A stretch of DNA of 64,000 nucleotides from Streptomyces olivoverticillatus (GTDB lineage Bacteria > Actinomycetota > Actinomycetes > Streptomycetales > Streptomycetaceae). Positions 50,055-59,340 of the stretch are shown here, one piece after another. The notes below the pieces were generated by a model. That model ran no database searches. It was not told the DNA's origin and was given only the letters and a program-made list of their open reading frames with translations. The stretch covers positions 159,774 to 223,773 of the forward strand of contig NZ_JACHJH010000008.1 of NCBI RefSeq assembly GCF_014203555.1, in the 5' to 3' direction. Position 1 is the stretch's first letter, and each line of letters begins with the position of its first letter. The translations under genes were made by a program, and so were the position numbers.

Positions 50055-50078
50055 TCCGTTGGACACCAGGAGGGCACG

Positions 50079-50810
50079 ATGGAGCAGGGCAGACACGGCA
50101 CCGCTGCGGCGCGGCCGGAAACCGGTGTGCCCGCGCAGGCCACGCCGTCCGCGCGGGGCGAGCACGTACATGACGAGGGGGAGTACGCCTACGGGCCGCA
50201 CCGGGCCCGCAGGATGCCGCAGCGCCACTCCGTGCGCGGGCAGGTGCTCGACGCCCTGCGCAAGGCGCTCGTCAGCGGGGAGCTGGTGCCCGGCGAGGTC
50301 TACTCGGGGCCCGCGCTCGGCGAGCGCTTCGGGGTGTCGGCCACGCCCGTGCGCGAGGCGATGCAGCAGCTGGTGCTCGAAGGCGCCGTCGAGGTCGTCC
50401 CCAACCGCGGCTTCCGGGTCGCCAGCCGCACGCCCCGGGATCTGGCAGAGCTGGCCGAGGTGCGGGCGCTGCTCGAAGTGCCCGCCCTGCTGCGGCTGGC
50501 CCGGACCGTGCCGAGCGAGCGCTGGCTCGAACTGCGGCCGCTTGCGGAGGCCGCGGTCGCGGCGGCGGCCGGTGGTGACCGCGCCGCCTACGCCGAGGCG
50601 GACCGGGCCTTCTGCCGGGCCGTCCTCGGCCTGACCGGGAACCGGCAGCTGGTGGGCGTCGCCGACGAACTGCACCGGCGGGCCCAGTGGCCAGGACCGC
50701 AGCAGACCGACGGCGCCGCCGAGCACACCGCACTCCTGGACGCGCTGGCCGCCAGGGACGTGACGGCCGTGGAGGCGCTGGGCAACCGGCACTGCGGAAT
50801 CTGCTCCTGA
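50079..50810 (+). CDS. GntR-family transcriptional regulator (FCD group)
   Basis: A 243-residue regulator. The winged helix occupies about residues 47-115 (LRKALVSGELVPGEVYSG, then FGVSATPVREAMQQLVLEGAVEVVPNRGFRV in part). The C-terminal all-helical FCD domain spans about 120-235 (LAELAEVRALLEVPALLRLA) and would bind a carboxylate ligand with metal. Residues 1-45 are a disordered extension. The strong AGGAGG ribosome site supports ATG at 50079. It is divergent from the iron-regulated FhuF-like gene and shares the region with its iron box; its targets are not clear. Confidence 0.9.
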   Translation: MEQGRHGTAAARPETGVPAQATPSARGEHVHDEGEYAYGPHRARRMPQRHSVRGQVLDALRKALVSGELVPGEVYSGPALGERFGVSATPVREAMQQLVLEGAVEVVPNRGFRVASRTPRDLAELAEVRALLEVPALLRLARTVPSERWLELRPLAEAAVAAAAGGDRAAYAEADRAFCRAVLGLTGNRQLVGVADELHRRAQWPGPQQTDGAAEHTALLDALAARDVTAVEALGNRHCGICS

Positions 50811-50841
50811 CCCTGCGCCCCGCCCGGCGCAGCCGCACGCG

Positions 50842-51762
50842 TTACGCCAGCCGCCGCGCCAGCCACGACGGGACCCCGCCCAGCAGCCGGACCAGCCGCC
50901 CCGCCTCGTCCCGCAGTCGCGCCGCCTCCGCCGCGTCCGGCAGCACCGCCGCCAGCGAGGCCAGCGCGGGCGCGATGCCGACCAGATAGCCCAACTCCTC
51001 GCGGATCCGCAGCGATTCCGCGAAGCCGTGCCGGGCCTCGGCGAGCTTGCCGTCGTGCTCGGCCATCGCCGCCACGTGCCGCCAGGTGAAGGAGAGCAGC
51101 AGCCGGTGCCCCTGCGCCGTCGCCCCCGCGTGGGCCCGCTGGAAGGCGGCGGTCGCGTCGGACGGATTGTCGGAGAGGTGCTGGGCGATCAGCCCCCGCC
51201 GGAAGTCCAACAGCGGACGCGTCGGCGAGCCGGGACCCAGCAGCGCTGCCGCCCGGCCCAGCGCGGAACGCGCCTCGTCGGCCCGGTCCCGTACCCCCAA
51301 AAGAGTGGACGCGTAAGCGAGATGACCGCGTTCGCAGGCCGCCGCCCCGCGCTCCTCGTCGTCCGTGGCCAATGCTTCCGCCGACCGCAGCGAGTCCTCG
51401 GCCGCCTCCCAGCCCTCGGCTGTGAACACGCACCGCTCGGTGAGCACCGCCGTCCGCCGCAGCGCCGTGCCCGGCTCGGTGGCTGCCCGGGGCGCGAGGA
51501 GCGCGGCCGCGTCCTCCCAGCAGGCCCGCGAGCGCAGCCGCCACACGGCTCGTTCGAGCGGATCGTCCCCGTGTGGGTCCGGGCCGTGTGGCCCCGGTGG
51601 CTGGTGTGACTTCGGTGGTTCGTGTGGCTCCGACAACCCAGAATTCCGCATGGCGGTGTCCGCCACAGTGCCCTCCCCAAGCGCGCCGTCGAGCTGGAAG
51701 CCTGCCTCGATCTCAGCACGAAGACCCGGGCGCGGCCAAGGGTCAGGTGTGAACTGATTCAC
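50842..51762 (-). CDS. Helical-repeat (TPR-like) conserved hypothetical protein
   Basis: A 306-residue soluble protein. After a Pro/His-rich N-terminal 70 residues (GPHGPDPHGDD) the rest is Ala/Leu-rich helices in pairs, such as ADEARSALGRAAALLGPG and SDATAAFQRAHAGATAQGH, that look like tetratricopeptide repeats. GTG at 51762 gives this length, but an in-frame ATG at 51651 (MRNSGLSEPH) is also possible; no ribosome site decides. It converges with the GntR gene. Such proteins often serve as adaptor or regulatory scaffolds, but no specific role is seen. Confidence 0.7.
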   Translation of the reverse strand: MNQFTPDPWPRPGLRAEIEAGFQLDGALGEGTVADTAMRNSGLSEPHEPPKSHQPPGPHGPDPHGDDPLERAVWRLRSRACWEDAAALLAPRAATEPGTALRRTAVLTERCVFTAEGWEAAEDSLRSAEALATDDEERGAAACERGHLAYASTLLGVRDRADEARSALGRAAALLGPGSPTRPLLDFRRGLIAQHLSDNPSDATAAFQRAHAGATAQGHRLLLSFTWRHVAAMAEHDGKLAEARHGFAESLRIREELGYLVGIAPALASLAAVLPDAAEAARLRDEAGRLVRLLGGVPSWLARRLA

Positions 51763-51847
51763 AAACCGCGGGATGGTCGCGACCGACCGGCGTGGTGGCG
51801 CAGCGGCGCCCGAGTCTCCTTACCGTAGCGGCAGGTTACCGAAGAGA

Positions 51848-53416
51848 TCACCGCGGCATGGCCGCCAGCGCGGCCTTGGTGATGTCCAGGGCCTCCGCCT
51901 CACAGTTGGGGTGCACGGTGCCATCCAGGTAGACCCGTATGACGAGGTTGCCGTCGCGGACGTTGAGCTGGCAGATCTTCCGGCCGGTCGCGGAGGCCGA
52001 CGCCGGGGTCGACCAGTACGCCTCGTCGCCGAAGCCGAGGCCGGCTGCGCGGCGCTCGCCTTTCGCACTGCCGGCGAATTCCTTCCGCTGCTTTTCCGTG
52101 CCGTTCGTTTGGGGGCCCGAGCGGCGCAGTTCCCACGTGACGTCCGCACTGGCGTAGAAGTTCCAGCCGTCCGGCTGAGGCTGGTCCTTGCCGAACCAGG
52201 AGCACTCGGTCGTGGCGTCGTCCGTATTCTCTCTGGAGATGTCCTTGTCCTTCCTCCGCTCCTCCCGCAGCGGAAGCTTGGGCACGGCCTCCGGACACAC
52301 CGGCATCGTCACGTACTTGTCCGGCGGCCCGCCGCTGCCGTCGCCGTCGCGCAGCAGCAGGTACGTGCCCACGCCGATCGCTGCCGCGAGCACCGCCCCC
52401 ACCGTCACCCACGTCATGGGGCGCCGGTGGCGCGGCGGCGCGGCGGCGGCGTCGTACGTGGTGAGCACGGCCGTCCGCGGGGCAGCGGGGGCGGCGTCCC
52501 GCAGGAGTGCCGTGCGCTCGGGGTCGCCGTCGAGCAGGCCGTCGACGCGGGCCCGCTGCTCGTCGACCATCCGGTGCACGGCGGCCGGCCACGGCCGGGC
52601 CGCCGGGGCCACCGGGCCGAGGAGGGCGAGCAGTTCGGCCGGCGTGGGCCGGTCGGCCGGATTCTTGGCCAGGCAGCGGGCGACGATCCCGTACAGGGAC
52701 TGGGGCACCCCGTTCAGGTCGGGTTCGGCGTGGACGACGTTGTAGAGCGTCTGGAGGGCGGAAGGGCCGGAGAACGGGCTGCGGCCCGTCGCCGCCATGA
52801 CGAGTACCGAACCGAGCGAGAACACGTCGCTCGCCCCGGTCAGTTCCCGGCTCTGCGCCTGCTCGGGCGACATGAACGGCGGCGAGCCGATCACCCAGCC
52901 GGTGCCGGTGAGTTCGGTGGCGTCCCCGGTCTCCGCCGCCCGTGCGATGCCGAAGTCGATGACCCGGGCGCCCTCCTCCGTCAGGAGCACGTTCGACGGC
53001 TTGAGGTCCCGGTGCACGAGCCCTGCCCGGTGGATGTCGTCCAGGGCCTGGGCGAGCCCGGCGGCGAGCAGCAGGACCGTTTCCTCGGGCAGTGCCCCGC
53101 CCGCGTCCAGCGCCTCGCTCAGCGTGGGCCCCGGCAGGTAGAGCGAGGCCAGCCACGGCGTCGGCGCGTTCGGGTCGGCATCGACGACCGGTGCGGTGTA
53201 GGCCCCGGACACCCGTCGTGACGCGTCCACCTCCCGCCGGAAGCGGGAACGGAATCCGGGATCCTCCGCCAGATCGGCATGCACCCGCTTGACGGCCACG
53301 AGCCGCCCGTCCGGTGCGACACCGAGCAGCACCTGCCCCATGCCGCCCTGCCCGAGCACCCCGACCGTCCGGAACGGCCCCACGTGCGTCGGGCCGTCCA
53401 CCCCCAGCATCCGCAT
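51848..53416 (-). CDS. Membrane-anchored Ser/Thr protein kinase (PASTA-free)
   Basis: A 522-residue kinase. The P-loop is GQGGMGQVLLG, the ATP Lys is Lys43 in VAVKRV, the catalytic loop is HRDLKPSN (135-142), the Mg loop DFG (154-156) and the activation segment ends SPEQ. A juxtamembrane linker leads to one transmembrane helix (about 334-355, WVTVGAVLAAAIGVG). The extracytoplasmic part of about 165 residues has two Cys in CSWFG and CEAEA and a third in KICQLN; it carries no PASTA repeats. An eukaryotic-type Hanks kinase sensing an outside signal. Single gene. Confidence 0.93.
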   Translation of the reverse strand: MRMLGVDGPTHVGPFRTVGVLGQGGMGQVLLGVAPDGRLVAVKRVHADLAEDPGFRSRFRREVDASRRVSGAYTAPVVDADPNAPTPWLASLYLPGPTLSEALDAGGALPEETVLLLAAGLAQALDDIHRAGLVHRDLKPSNVLLTEEGARVIDFGIARAAETGDATELTGTGWVIGSPPFMSPEQAQSRELTGASDVFSLGSVLVMAATGRSPFSGPSALQTLYNVVHAEPDLNGVPQSLYGIVARCLAKNPADRPTPAELLALLGPVAPAARPWPAAVHRMVDEQRARVDGLLDGDPERTALLRDAAPAAPRTAVLTTYDAAAAPPRHRRPMTWVTVGAVLAAAIGVGTYLLLRDGDGSGGPPDKYVTMPVCPEAVPKLPLREERRKDKDISRENTDDATTECSWFGKDQPQPDGWNFYASADVTWELRRSGPQTNGTEKQRKEFAGSAKGERRAAGLGFGDEAYWSTPASASATGRKICQLNVRDGNLVIRVYLDGTVHPNCEAEALDITKAALAAMPR

Positions 53417-53475
53417 ACCGAAACGTCCTCCCCCTGAACGCGGAGGATCTTACTGACCGTGCAGAGGGACGGCTC

Positions 53476-55155
53476 TCAACTCATGCGCAGCGCGAGGAAG
53501 AAGTCCAGTTTGTCCTCCAGTCGCGACAGGTCACGCCCCGTCAACTGCTCGATCCGCCCCACCCGGTAGCGCAGCGTGTTGACGTGCAGATGCAGCCGCG
53601 TGGCGCACCGGGTCCACGACCCGTCGCAGTCCAGGAAGGCCTCCAGCGTCGGGATCAGCTCCGCCCGGTGGCGGCGGTCGTAGTCGCGCAGCGGGTCCAG
53701 GAGGCGGGCCGTGAAGGCGCGGCGGACGTCGTCCGGGACGAAGGGGAGGAGCAGGACGTGCGACGCCAGCTCCTGGTGGCCCGCGGCGCAGACGCGGCCG
53801 GGGCGGGCGGCGGCGACGCGGCGGGCGTGCCGGGCCTCCTCCAGGGCGCCGCGCAGGCCCTCCGCCGAGTGCACGGCGGCGCTCACGCCGAAGGTGAGGC
53901 GGCCGTCGTCGGCGAGGCCGCGCGCGAGCGGTTCGCGGACGGCGGCCAGCAGGCTGTCCGCGTGCAGACCGGGCGCGGCCGGTTCGTCCGTTCCGGTGAC
54001 GACGGCCGGCAGCGGCACCAGGGCGACGGCCTCGTCGCCGGTGTGGGCGACGGCGATGCGGTCGGACGGCTCGGGACCGGATGCCTCCGGGTCGACCAGC
54101 ACCTCCTCCAGCAGCGCCTGTGCCACCGGGCCGCCGGGGATGTCGCCGTCCTCCCACTCGACGCGGGCCACCACGACCTGCCAGTGCGGCGCCGTGCCCA
54201 GGCCGGGCAGCAGCACGGGCGCGGCCACCCGCAGCCGGGCGGCGATCTCCGCGGGCGCGGCGCCCGCCTGGACCAGCTCCAGCACCTCCTGGGCCAGCCG
54301 CCGCCGCACCGTGCGGGCCGCGTCGCGGCGGTCGCGCTCGACGGCGATCAGCTGGGTGACGCCCTGCAGCAGGTCCAGCCGCTCCTCGGGCCAGTCGCCC
54401 GCGTCGGCCTCGACGGCCAGCAGCCAGTCCGAGAGCACGGTCTCGCGCACGTCTCGCGCGGAGGCGCCCCGGCCGCTGCTGCGGACGGGGAACAGCGAGT
54501 ATGTGCTGCCGCCCGCCGCCACCCGGTGCGGGCCACGGCGGCCCGTACGGGAGGCGGCCAGGTGCTCGCCCGCGAGGGCAGCGCCGACCTGCGGCGGCAG
54601 GTCCGGACCGGCGCCGGCCAGCGAGGATCCGGCGATCCGGCGGCCGGTGGGGGAGAGCACCCAGGCCCTCAGGTCCAGGTCGGAGCCGAGCAGGTCCAGG
54701 ACGACGTCGGGGCCGCCGCCCGCCGGGCCGCCCGTCATCAGCCTGCGGTGCCGGTCCACGACCGCCGCCAGGTCCCCGGCCCGCTCGCCGGACACCTGCC
54801 GCACGACGTGCTCGGTGATGGAGGCGAAGGACACGTCCTCGTCGACCGAGAACAGCGGCAGCCGGTGCTTGGCGCAGGCCACCACCAGGTCGTCGGGGAT
54901 CGAGGCCATCTCCGCCTCGCCCGCGGCCAGCCCCGCCACCCCGGCGCCCGCCAGGATGCGCACGAACCGCTCGGAGTCCGCCGGCTCCCGGCGCCACGCC
55001 AGCCCGGTGAGCACCAGCTCGCCGCCGGAGAGGTAGCGGCTGGGGTCGCGCAGGTCGGTGGTCATCACGCCGCGCACGGTGCGGTCCAGCTCGTCCTCGC
55101 CGCCGAGCAGCCGGAGGCCCAGCGCATCGGTCTCCAGCAGTGCGCGCAGCCGCAT
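53476..55155 (-). CDS. pucR: PucR-family regulator, probable purine-catabolism activator
   Basis: A 559-residue regulator. The N-terminal PucR domain (about 1-125) begins MRLRALLETDALGLRLLGG and contains SGGELVLTGLAWR. A long central region (GGDEF-like, about 250-430) follows. The C-terminal HTH_30 is CATRLHLHVNTLRYRVGRIEQL. Divergent from a xanthine-dehydrogenase operon across 244 bases, it is the likely regulator of that operon, as PucR is in Bacillus. Start ATG at 55155 is the beginning of homology; the frame goes on to 55242 without support. Confidence 0.9.
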   Translation of the reverse strand: MRLRALLETDALGLRLLGGEDELDRTVRGVMTTDLRDPSRYLSGGELVLTGLAWRREPADSERFVRILAGAGVAGLAAGEAEMASIPDDLVVACAKHRLPLFSVDEDVSFASITEHVVRQVSGERAGDLAAVVDRHRRLMTGGPAGGGPDVVLDLLGSDLDLRAWVLSPTGRRIAGSSLAGAGPDLPPQVGAALAGEHLAASRTGRRGPHRVAAGGSTYSLFPVRSSGRGASARDVRETVLSDWLLAVEADAGDWPEERLDLLQGVTQLIAVERDRRDAARTVRRRLAQEVLELVQAGAAPAEIAARLRVAAPVLLPGLGTAPHWQVVVARVEWEDGDIPGGPVAQALLEEVLVDPEASGPEPSDRIAVAHTGDEAVALVPLPAVVTGTDEPAAPGLHADSLLAAVREPLARGLADDGRLTFGVSAAVHSAEGLRGALEEARHARRVAAARPGRVCAAGHQELASHVLLLPFVPDDVRRAFTARLLDPLRDYDRRHRAELIPTLEAFLDCDGSWTRCATRLHLHVNTLRYRVGRIEQLTGRDLSRLEDKLDFFLALRMS

Positions 55156-55399
55156 CGTGGTCGCCGCCGATCTGTCTTCTTGTAACCAGTGGAATGCAGT
55201 GAGGTTTCTGAACCCCGCCTTTCGTTCGAATCTACAAGACATGGGCCCTGGCCAGCCAACCGCTTCATGGTTTCAGTGACTGCACCGGCGCCCGCGCCCC
55301 TCGCTGTACTGGGCTGCACGCGGCACGACACCCGCCGGATACAGCCATGAACACCCCATGAACGGCCCCACCGCAGCCCCCCTCGAGAAGAGATCATTC
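55156..55399. promoter_or_regulatory. Divergent control region of pucR and the xdh operon
   Basis: No gene is seen. CTTGTA (near 55183) and TACAAG (near 55239) form a widely spaced inverted pair. GAGAAGAG at 55385-55392 is the ribosome site for the FAD-subunit gene. This is where PucR should bind. Confidence 0.45.
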
Positions 55400-56290
55400 A
55401 TGGACTTCCTGCGCCCCGCCGACTGGGAGGAGGCTCTCGCCGCCAAGGCCGAGCATCCCTCGGCCGTGCCCATCGCAGGCGGCACGGACGTCATGGTCGA
55501 GATCAACTTCGACCACCGCCGTCCCGAGCACCTGCTGGACCTGAGCCGCATCGGCGAGCTCCACGAGTGGGACGCGGACGGCCCGGACGTCCGCCTCGGC
55601 GCCGCCGTCCCCTACGCCCGCATCATCGACCACCTGCACACCGAGCTGCCCGGCCTCGCCCTGGCCGCGCACACCGTCGGCTCGCCCCAGATCCGCAACC
55701 GCGGCAGCGTCGGCGGCAACCTGGGCGCCGCCTCCCCCGCCGGGGACAGCCACCCCGCGCTGCTCGCGGCGGGCGCCGAGGTCGAGGCCCAGTCGGTGCG
55801 CGGCACCCGCCTGATCCCGGTGGAGGAGTTCTACACCGGCGTCAAGCGCAACGCCCTCGCCCCGGACGAGCTGATCCGGGCCGTGCACATCCGCAAGGCC
55901 ACCGGCCCGCAGCAGTTCTCCAAGGTCGGCACGCGCAACGCCATGGTCATCGCCGTCTGCGCCTTCGGCATCGCCCTGCACCCCGAAAGCCGCACGGTCA
56001 GGACCGGCATCGGCTCGGCCGCGCCCACGCCCGTACGGGCCGGGGTGGCCGAGGAGTTCCTCGCGGCCGCCCTGGCCGAGGCCGGCTGCTGGGACTCGGG
56101 CGCTCCCGTACCGCCGTCCGTCGCCCGGGAGTTCGCCGAGCTGGCCTCCGGCGCCTGCAACCCCATCGACGACGTCCGGGGCAGCGCCGCCTACCGGCGG
56201 CGCGCGGTCGCCGTCATGGCGCGCCGCACGCTCGGCTGGGTCTGGGAGGAATACCGGGGGACGCAAGGGAGGGGAACGCTGTGCGCGTGA
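55400..56290 (+). CDS. Xanthine dehydrogenase FAD-binding subunit
   Basis: A 296-residue flavoprotein subunit of the CoxM/XdhB group. FAD is held by PIAGGTDVMVEINFD (residues 33-48) and by IRNRGSVGGNLGAASPAGD (near 105-123). The C-terminal CODH-FAD domain carries the usual VRAGVAEEFL. It passes electrons from the [2Fe-2S] subunit to NAD+ or oxygen. It overlaps the next gene by 10 bases. ATG at 55400 has GAGAAGAG upstream. Confidence 0.93.
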   Translation: MDFLRPADWEEALAAKAEHPSAVPIAGGTDVMVEINFDHRRPEHLLDLSRIGELHEWDADGPDVRLGAAVPYARIIDHLHTELPGLALAAHTVGSPQIRNRGSVGGNLGAASPAGDSHPALLAAGAEVEAQSVRGTRLIPVEEFYTGVKRNALAPDELIRAVHIRKATGPQQFSKVGTRNAMVIAVCAFGIALHPESRTVRTGIGSAAPTPVRAGVAEEFLAAALAEAGCWDSGAPVPPSVAREFAELASGACNPIDDVRGSAAYRRRAVAVMARRTLGWVWEEYRGTQGRGTLCA

Positions 56291-56823
56291 CATTCACCGT
56301 CAACGGCCGCCCGCAGGAGGCCGACGACGTCTGGGAGGGCGAGAGCCTGCTGTACGTCCTGCGCGAGCGCCTGGGTCTGCCGGGCTCCAAGAACGCCTGC
56401 GAACAGGGCGAGTGCGGCTCGTGCACCGTCCGCCTCGACGGCGTCCCGGTGTGCGCCTGCCTGGTGGCGGCGGGGCAGGCCGAGGGCCGCGAGGTCGGCA
56501 CCGTCGAGGGCCTCGCCGATCACGCCGCGCGCCGCGCGGGCGGTACGAGCGCGGACCGGGCCCGGCAGTGGCGGCCCGATCCGGCGGACACCGTGGAACT
56601 GGCCCCCGTCCAGCGGGCCTTCATCGACGCGGGAGCCGTCCAGTGCGGCTTCTGCACACCGGGCCTGCTCGTCGCCGCCGACGAACTCCTGGAGCACAAC
56701 CCCGACCCCTCCGACGCCGACATCCGCGAGGCCCTCTCGGGCAACCTGTGCCGATGTACCGGCTACGAGAAGATCCTCGACGCCGTCCGCCTGGCGGCGG
56801 CCCGCGCGGCGGAAGGGGACTAA
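56281..56823 (+). CDS. Xanthine dehydrogenase iron-sulfur subunit
   Basis: A 180-residue protein with two [2Fe-2S] clusters. The plant-type ferredoxin motif is CEQGECGSCTVRLDG with a fourth Cys in VCACL; the second cluster uses QCGFCTPG and LCRCTGYE. GTG at 56281 has GGAGGGG upstream and overlaps the FAD-subunit stop. It shuttles electrons from molybdenum to FAD. The order FAD-FeS-Mo is the classic one for this operon type. Confidence 0.95.
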   Translation: MRVTFTVNGRPQEADDVWEGESLLYVLRERLGLPGSKNACEQGECGSCTVRLDGVPVCACLVAAGQAEGREVGTVEGLADHAARRAGGTSADRARQWRPDPADTVELAPVQRAFIDAGAVQCGFCTPGLLVAADELLEHNPDPSDADIREALSGNLCRCTGYEKILDAVRLAAARAAEGD

Positions 56824-56827
56824 AGCC

Positions 56828-59209
56828 ATGCGCATCACCCGCACCCCCGCCGGCCTCACCCAGGGCAGCCGCACCAAGGGCGGCATCGGCGAGTCCACCC
56901 TCCGCCCCGACGGCACTCTGAAGGTCACCGGAGAGTTCGCCTACGCCTCCGACCTGTGGCACGAGGACATGCTGTGGGGCTTCACCCTGCGCAGCCCGCA
57001 CGCCCACGCCCGCATCCGCTCCGTCGACGTCTCCCAGGCGCTGGCCACGCCCGGCGTGCACGCCGTCATGACCCATGACGACCTCCCGGCCGCCACCCGC
57101 TACGGGCTCGAGATCCAGGACACCCCCGTCCTCGCCGACGGCGTCGTGCGCCACCACGGCGAGCCCGTCGCCCTCGTCGCCGCCGACCACCCCGAGACCG
57201 CTCGCCGCGCCGCCGCGAAGATCCTGGTCGACTACGAGCAACTGCCGGTCGTCACCGACGAGGAGAGCGCCACGGCCCCCGGCGCGCCCGTTCTCCACCC
57301 CGGCCGGTCCGACCATCATGCGGGCCACGTCCCGCACCCCAACATCGTCCACCGCCAGCCCATCGTGCGCGGCGACGCGGCGGCCGCGAAGGCCCGCACG
57401 GACGTGATCGTCACCGGCGAGTACGAGATGGGCATGCAGGACCAGGCCTTCCTCGGCCCGGAATCCGGCCTCGCCGTCCCCGCCGACGACGGCGGCGTCG
57501 ACCTCTACATCGCCACCCAGTGGCTGCACGCCGACCTGCGCCAGATCGCCCCCGTCCTCGGCCTGCCCGAGGAGAAGGTGCGCATGACGCTCTCCGGCGT
57601 CGGCGGCGCCTTCGGCGGCCGCGAGGACCTGTCCATGCAGGCCCACGCCTGCCTGCTCGCCCTGCACACCGGCAAGCCCGTGAAGATCGTCTACAACCGC
57701 TTCGAGTCCTTCTTCGGGCACGTCCACCGCCACCCCGCCAAGCTCCGCTACGAGCACGGCGCCACCCGCGACGGCAAGCTCAGCTACGTCAAGGCGCGCA
57801 TCGTGCTCGACGGCGGCGCCTACGCCTCCTCCTCCCCGGCCGTCGTCGGCAACGCCGCCTCGCTGTCCGTCGGCCCGTACGTCGTCGACGACGTCGACAT
57901 CGAGGCCGTCGCCCTCTACACCAACAACCCGCCCTGCGGCGCCATGCGCGGCTTCGGCGCGGTGCAGGCCTGCTTCGCCTATGAGGCGCAAATGGACAAG
58001 CTGGCGGCCGAACTGGACCTGGACCCGGTGGAGTTCCGCCGCCGCAACGCCATGTCGCAGGGCGCGGTCATGCCCACCGGCCAAGTCGTCGACTCGCCGG
58101 CCCCCGTCGCCGAACTGCTGCGCTGCGTCAAGGCGATGCCGCTGCCCCCGGAGCGGCAGTGGGAGACGGCGGGCGGTTCCCCGGACGTCCGGGCGCTGCC
58201 CGGCGGACTGTCGAACACCACCCACGGCGAGGGCGTCGTCCGGGGCGTCGGCTACGCGGTCGGCATCAAGAACGTCGGCTTCTCCGAAGGGTTCGACGAC
58301 TACTCCACCGCCCGGGTCCGGCTGGAGACCGTCGCGGGCGAGCCGGTCGCCACCGTGCACACCGCGATGGCCGAGGTGGGCCAGGGCGGGGTGACCGTAC
58401 ACGCCCAGATCGCCCGCACCGAGCTCGGCGTCGCCCGGGTGACCATCCAGCCGGCCGACACCCGCGTCGGCTCGGCGGGCTCCACCTCCGCCTCCCGGCA
58501 GACCTACGTCACCGGCGGCGCCGTCAAACACGCCTGCGAGGCGGTGCGGGAGAAGGTGTTCGGGCTGGGCCGGGAGCGGTTCGGCAGCCACCACCCGGCC
58601 TGGGCGACGGCCGAACTGCTGCTGGAGGGCGGCAAGGTCACCACCGACGGCGGCGAGGTGCTCGCCTCCCTCGCCGACGTCCTCGACGGCGAGAGCGTCG
58701 AGGCCGAGCTGGAGTGGCGCCACCGCCCCACGGAACCCTTCGACCTGCGCACCGGGCAGGGCTTTGGCCACGTGCAGTACTCCTTCGCCGCCCACCGGGC
58801 CGTCGTCGAGGTCGACACCGAACTCGGCCTGGTCAAGGTCGTCGAGCTGGCCTGCGCCCAGGACGTCGGCAAGGCGCTCAACCCGCTCTCGGTGACCGGC
58901 CAGATCCAGGGCGGCACCACCCAGGGCCTCGGCCTCGCGGTCATGGAAGAGATCGTCGTCGACCCGGCGACCGCCAAGGTCCGCAACCCCTCCTTCACCG
59001 ACTACCTCATCCCCACCATCCTCGACACCCCCGCCATCCCCGTCGACATCCTCGAACTCGCCGACGAGCACGCCCCCTACGGGCTGCGCGGCATCGGCGA
59101 GGCGCCCACCCTCTCCTCCACCCCGGCCGTCGTCGCGGCCATCAGGCAGGCCACCGGCCTGCCCCTGCGCCGCGTACCGGTCCGGCCCGAGCACCTGACG
59201 GGCACCTGA
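56828..59209 (+). CDS. Xanthine dehydrogenase molybdopterin subunit
   Basis: A 793-residue Mo-cofactor subunit. Landmarks are the aldehyde-oxidase fold start (LTQGSRTKGGIGESTLRPDG), VGGAFGGREDLSMQAHA, AMRGFGAVQACFA and the catalytic Glu in GLRGIGEAPTLSS. AQDVGKALNPLSVTGQIQGG is another hallmark. It hydroxylates hypoxanthine and xanthine to urate. With the downstream purine permease and XdhC it forms a complete purine-use unit. Confidence 0.95.
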   Translation: MRITRTPAGLTQGSRTKGGIGESTLRPDGTLKVTGEFAYASDLWHEDMLWGFTLRSPHAHARIRSVDVSQALATPGVHAVMTHDDLPAATRYGLEIQDTPVLADGVVRHHGEPVALVAADHPETARRAAAKILVDYEQLPVVTDEESATAPGAPVLHPGRSDHHAGHVPHPNIVHRQPIVRGDAAAAKARTDVIVTGEYEMGMQDQAFLGPESGLAVPADDGGVDLYIATQWLHADLRQIAPVLGLPEEKVRMTLSGVGGAFGGREDLSMQAHACLLALHTGKPVKIVYNRFESFFGHVHRHPAKLRYEHGATRDGKLSYVKARIVLDGGAYASSSPAVVGNAASLSVGPYVVDDVDIEAVALYTNNPPCGAMRGFGAVQACFAYEAQMDKLAAELDLDPVEFRRRNAMSQGAVMPTGQVVDSPAPVAELLRCVKAMPLPPERQWETAGGSPDVRALPGGLSNTTHGEGVVRGVGYAVGIKNVGFSEGFDDYSTARVRLETVAGEPVATVHTAMAEVGQGGVTVHAQIARTELGVARVTIQPADTRVGSAGSTSASRQTYVTGGAVKHACEAVREKVFGLGRERFGSHHPAWATAELLLEGGKVTTDGGEVLASLADVLDGESVEAELEWRHRPTEPFDLRTGQGFGHVQYSFAAHRAVVEVDTELGLVKVVELACAQDVGKALNPLSVTGQIQGGTTQGLGLAVMEEIVVDPATAKVRNPSFTDYLIPTILDTPAIPVDILELADEHAPYGLRGIGEAPTLSSTPAVVAAIRQATGLPLRRVPVRPEHLTGT

Positions 59210-59233
59210 ACCGGGCCCGCGCGGCAGGCGCGA

Positions 59234-59267
59234 GCACCGGCCGCGCGCCCCCCCCGGCAGCCGGTGC
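59234..59267 (+). other. Hairpin between xdh Mo subunit and purine permease
   Basis: GCACCGGC (59234-59241) pairs with GCCGGTGC (59260-59267), with an 18-base GC-rich loop. It may end part of the xdh transcript or stabilise it. Confidence 0.45.
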
Positions 59268-59340
59268 ACCCGCGCCCCCCGACCGTCTCGGGCCGTCCCC
59301 CGGGTCAGTGCAGCCACCTGTGATTCCTGGAGTAGGCACC

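Noticed and set aside
56621..59317. 898-codon minus-strand ORF opposite the xanthine dehydrogenase gene
   Set aside because: Gly/Val/His-rich shadow of the true plus-strand gene, with no recognisable motif.
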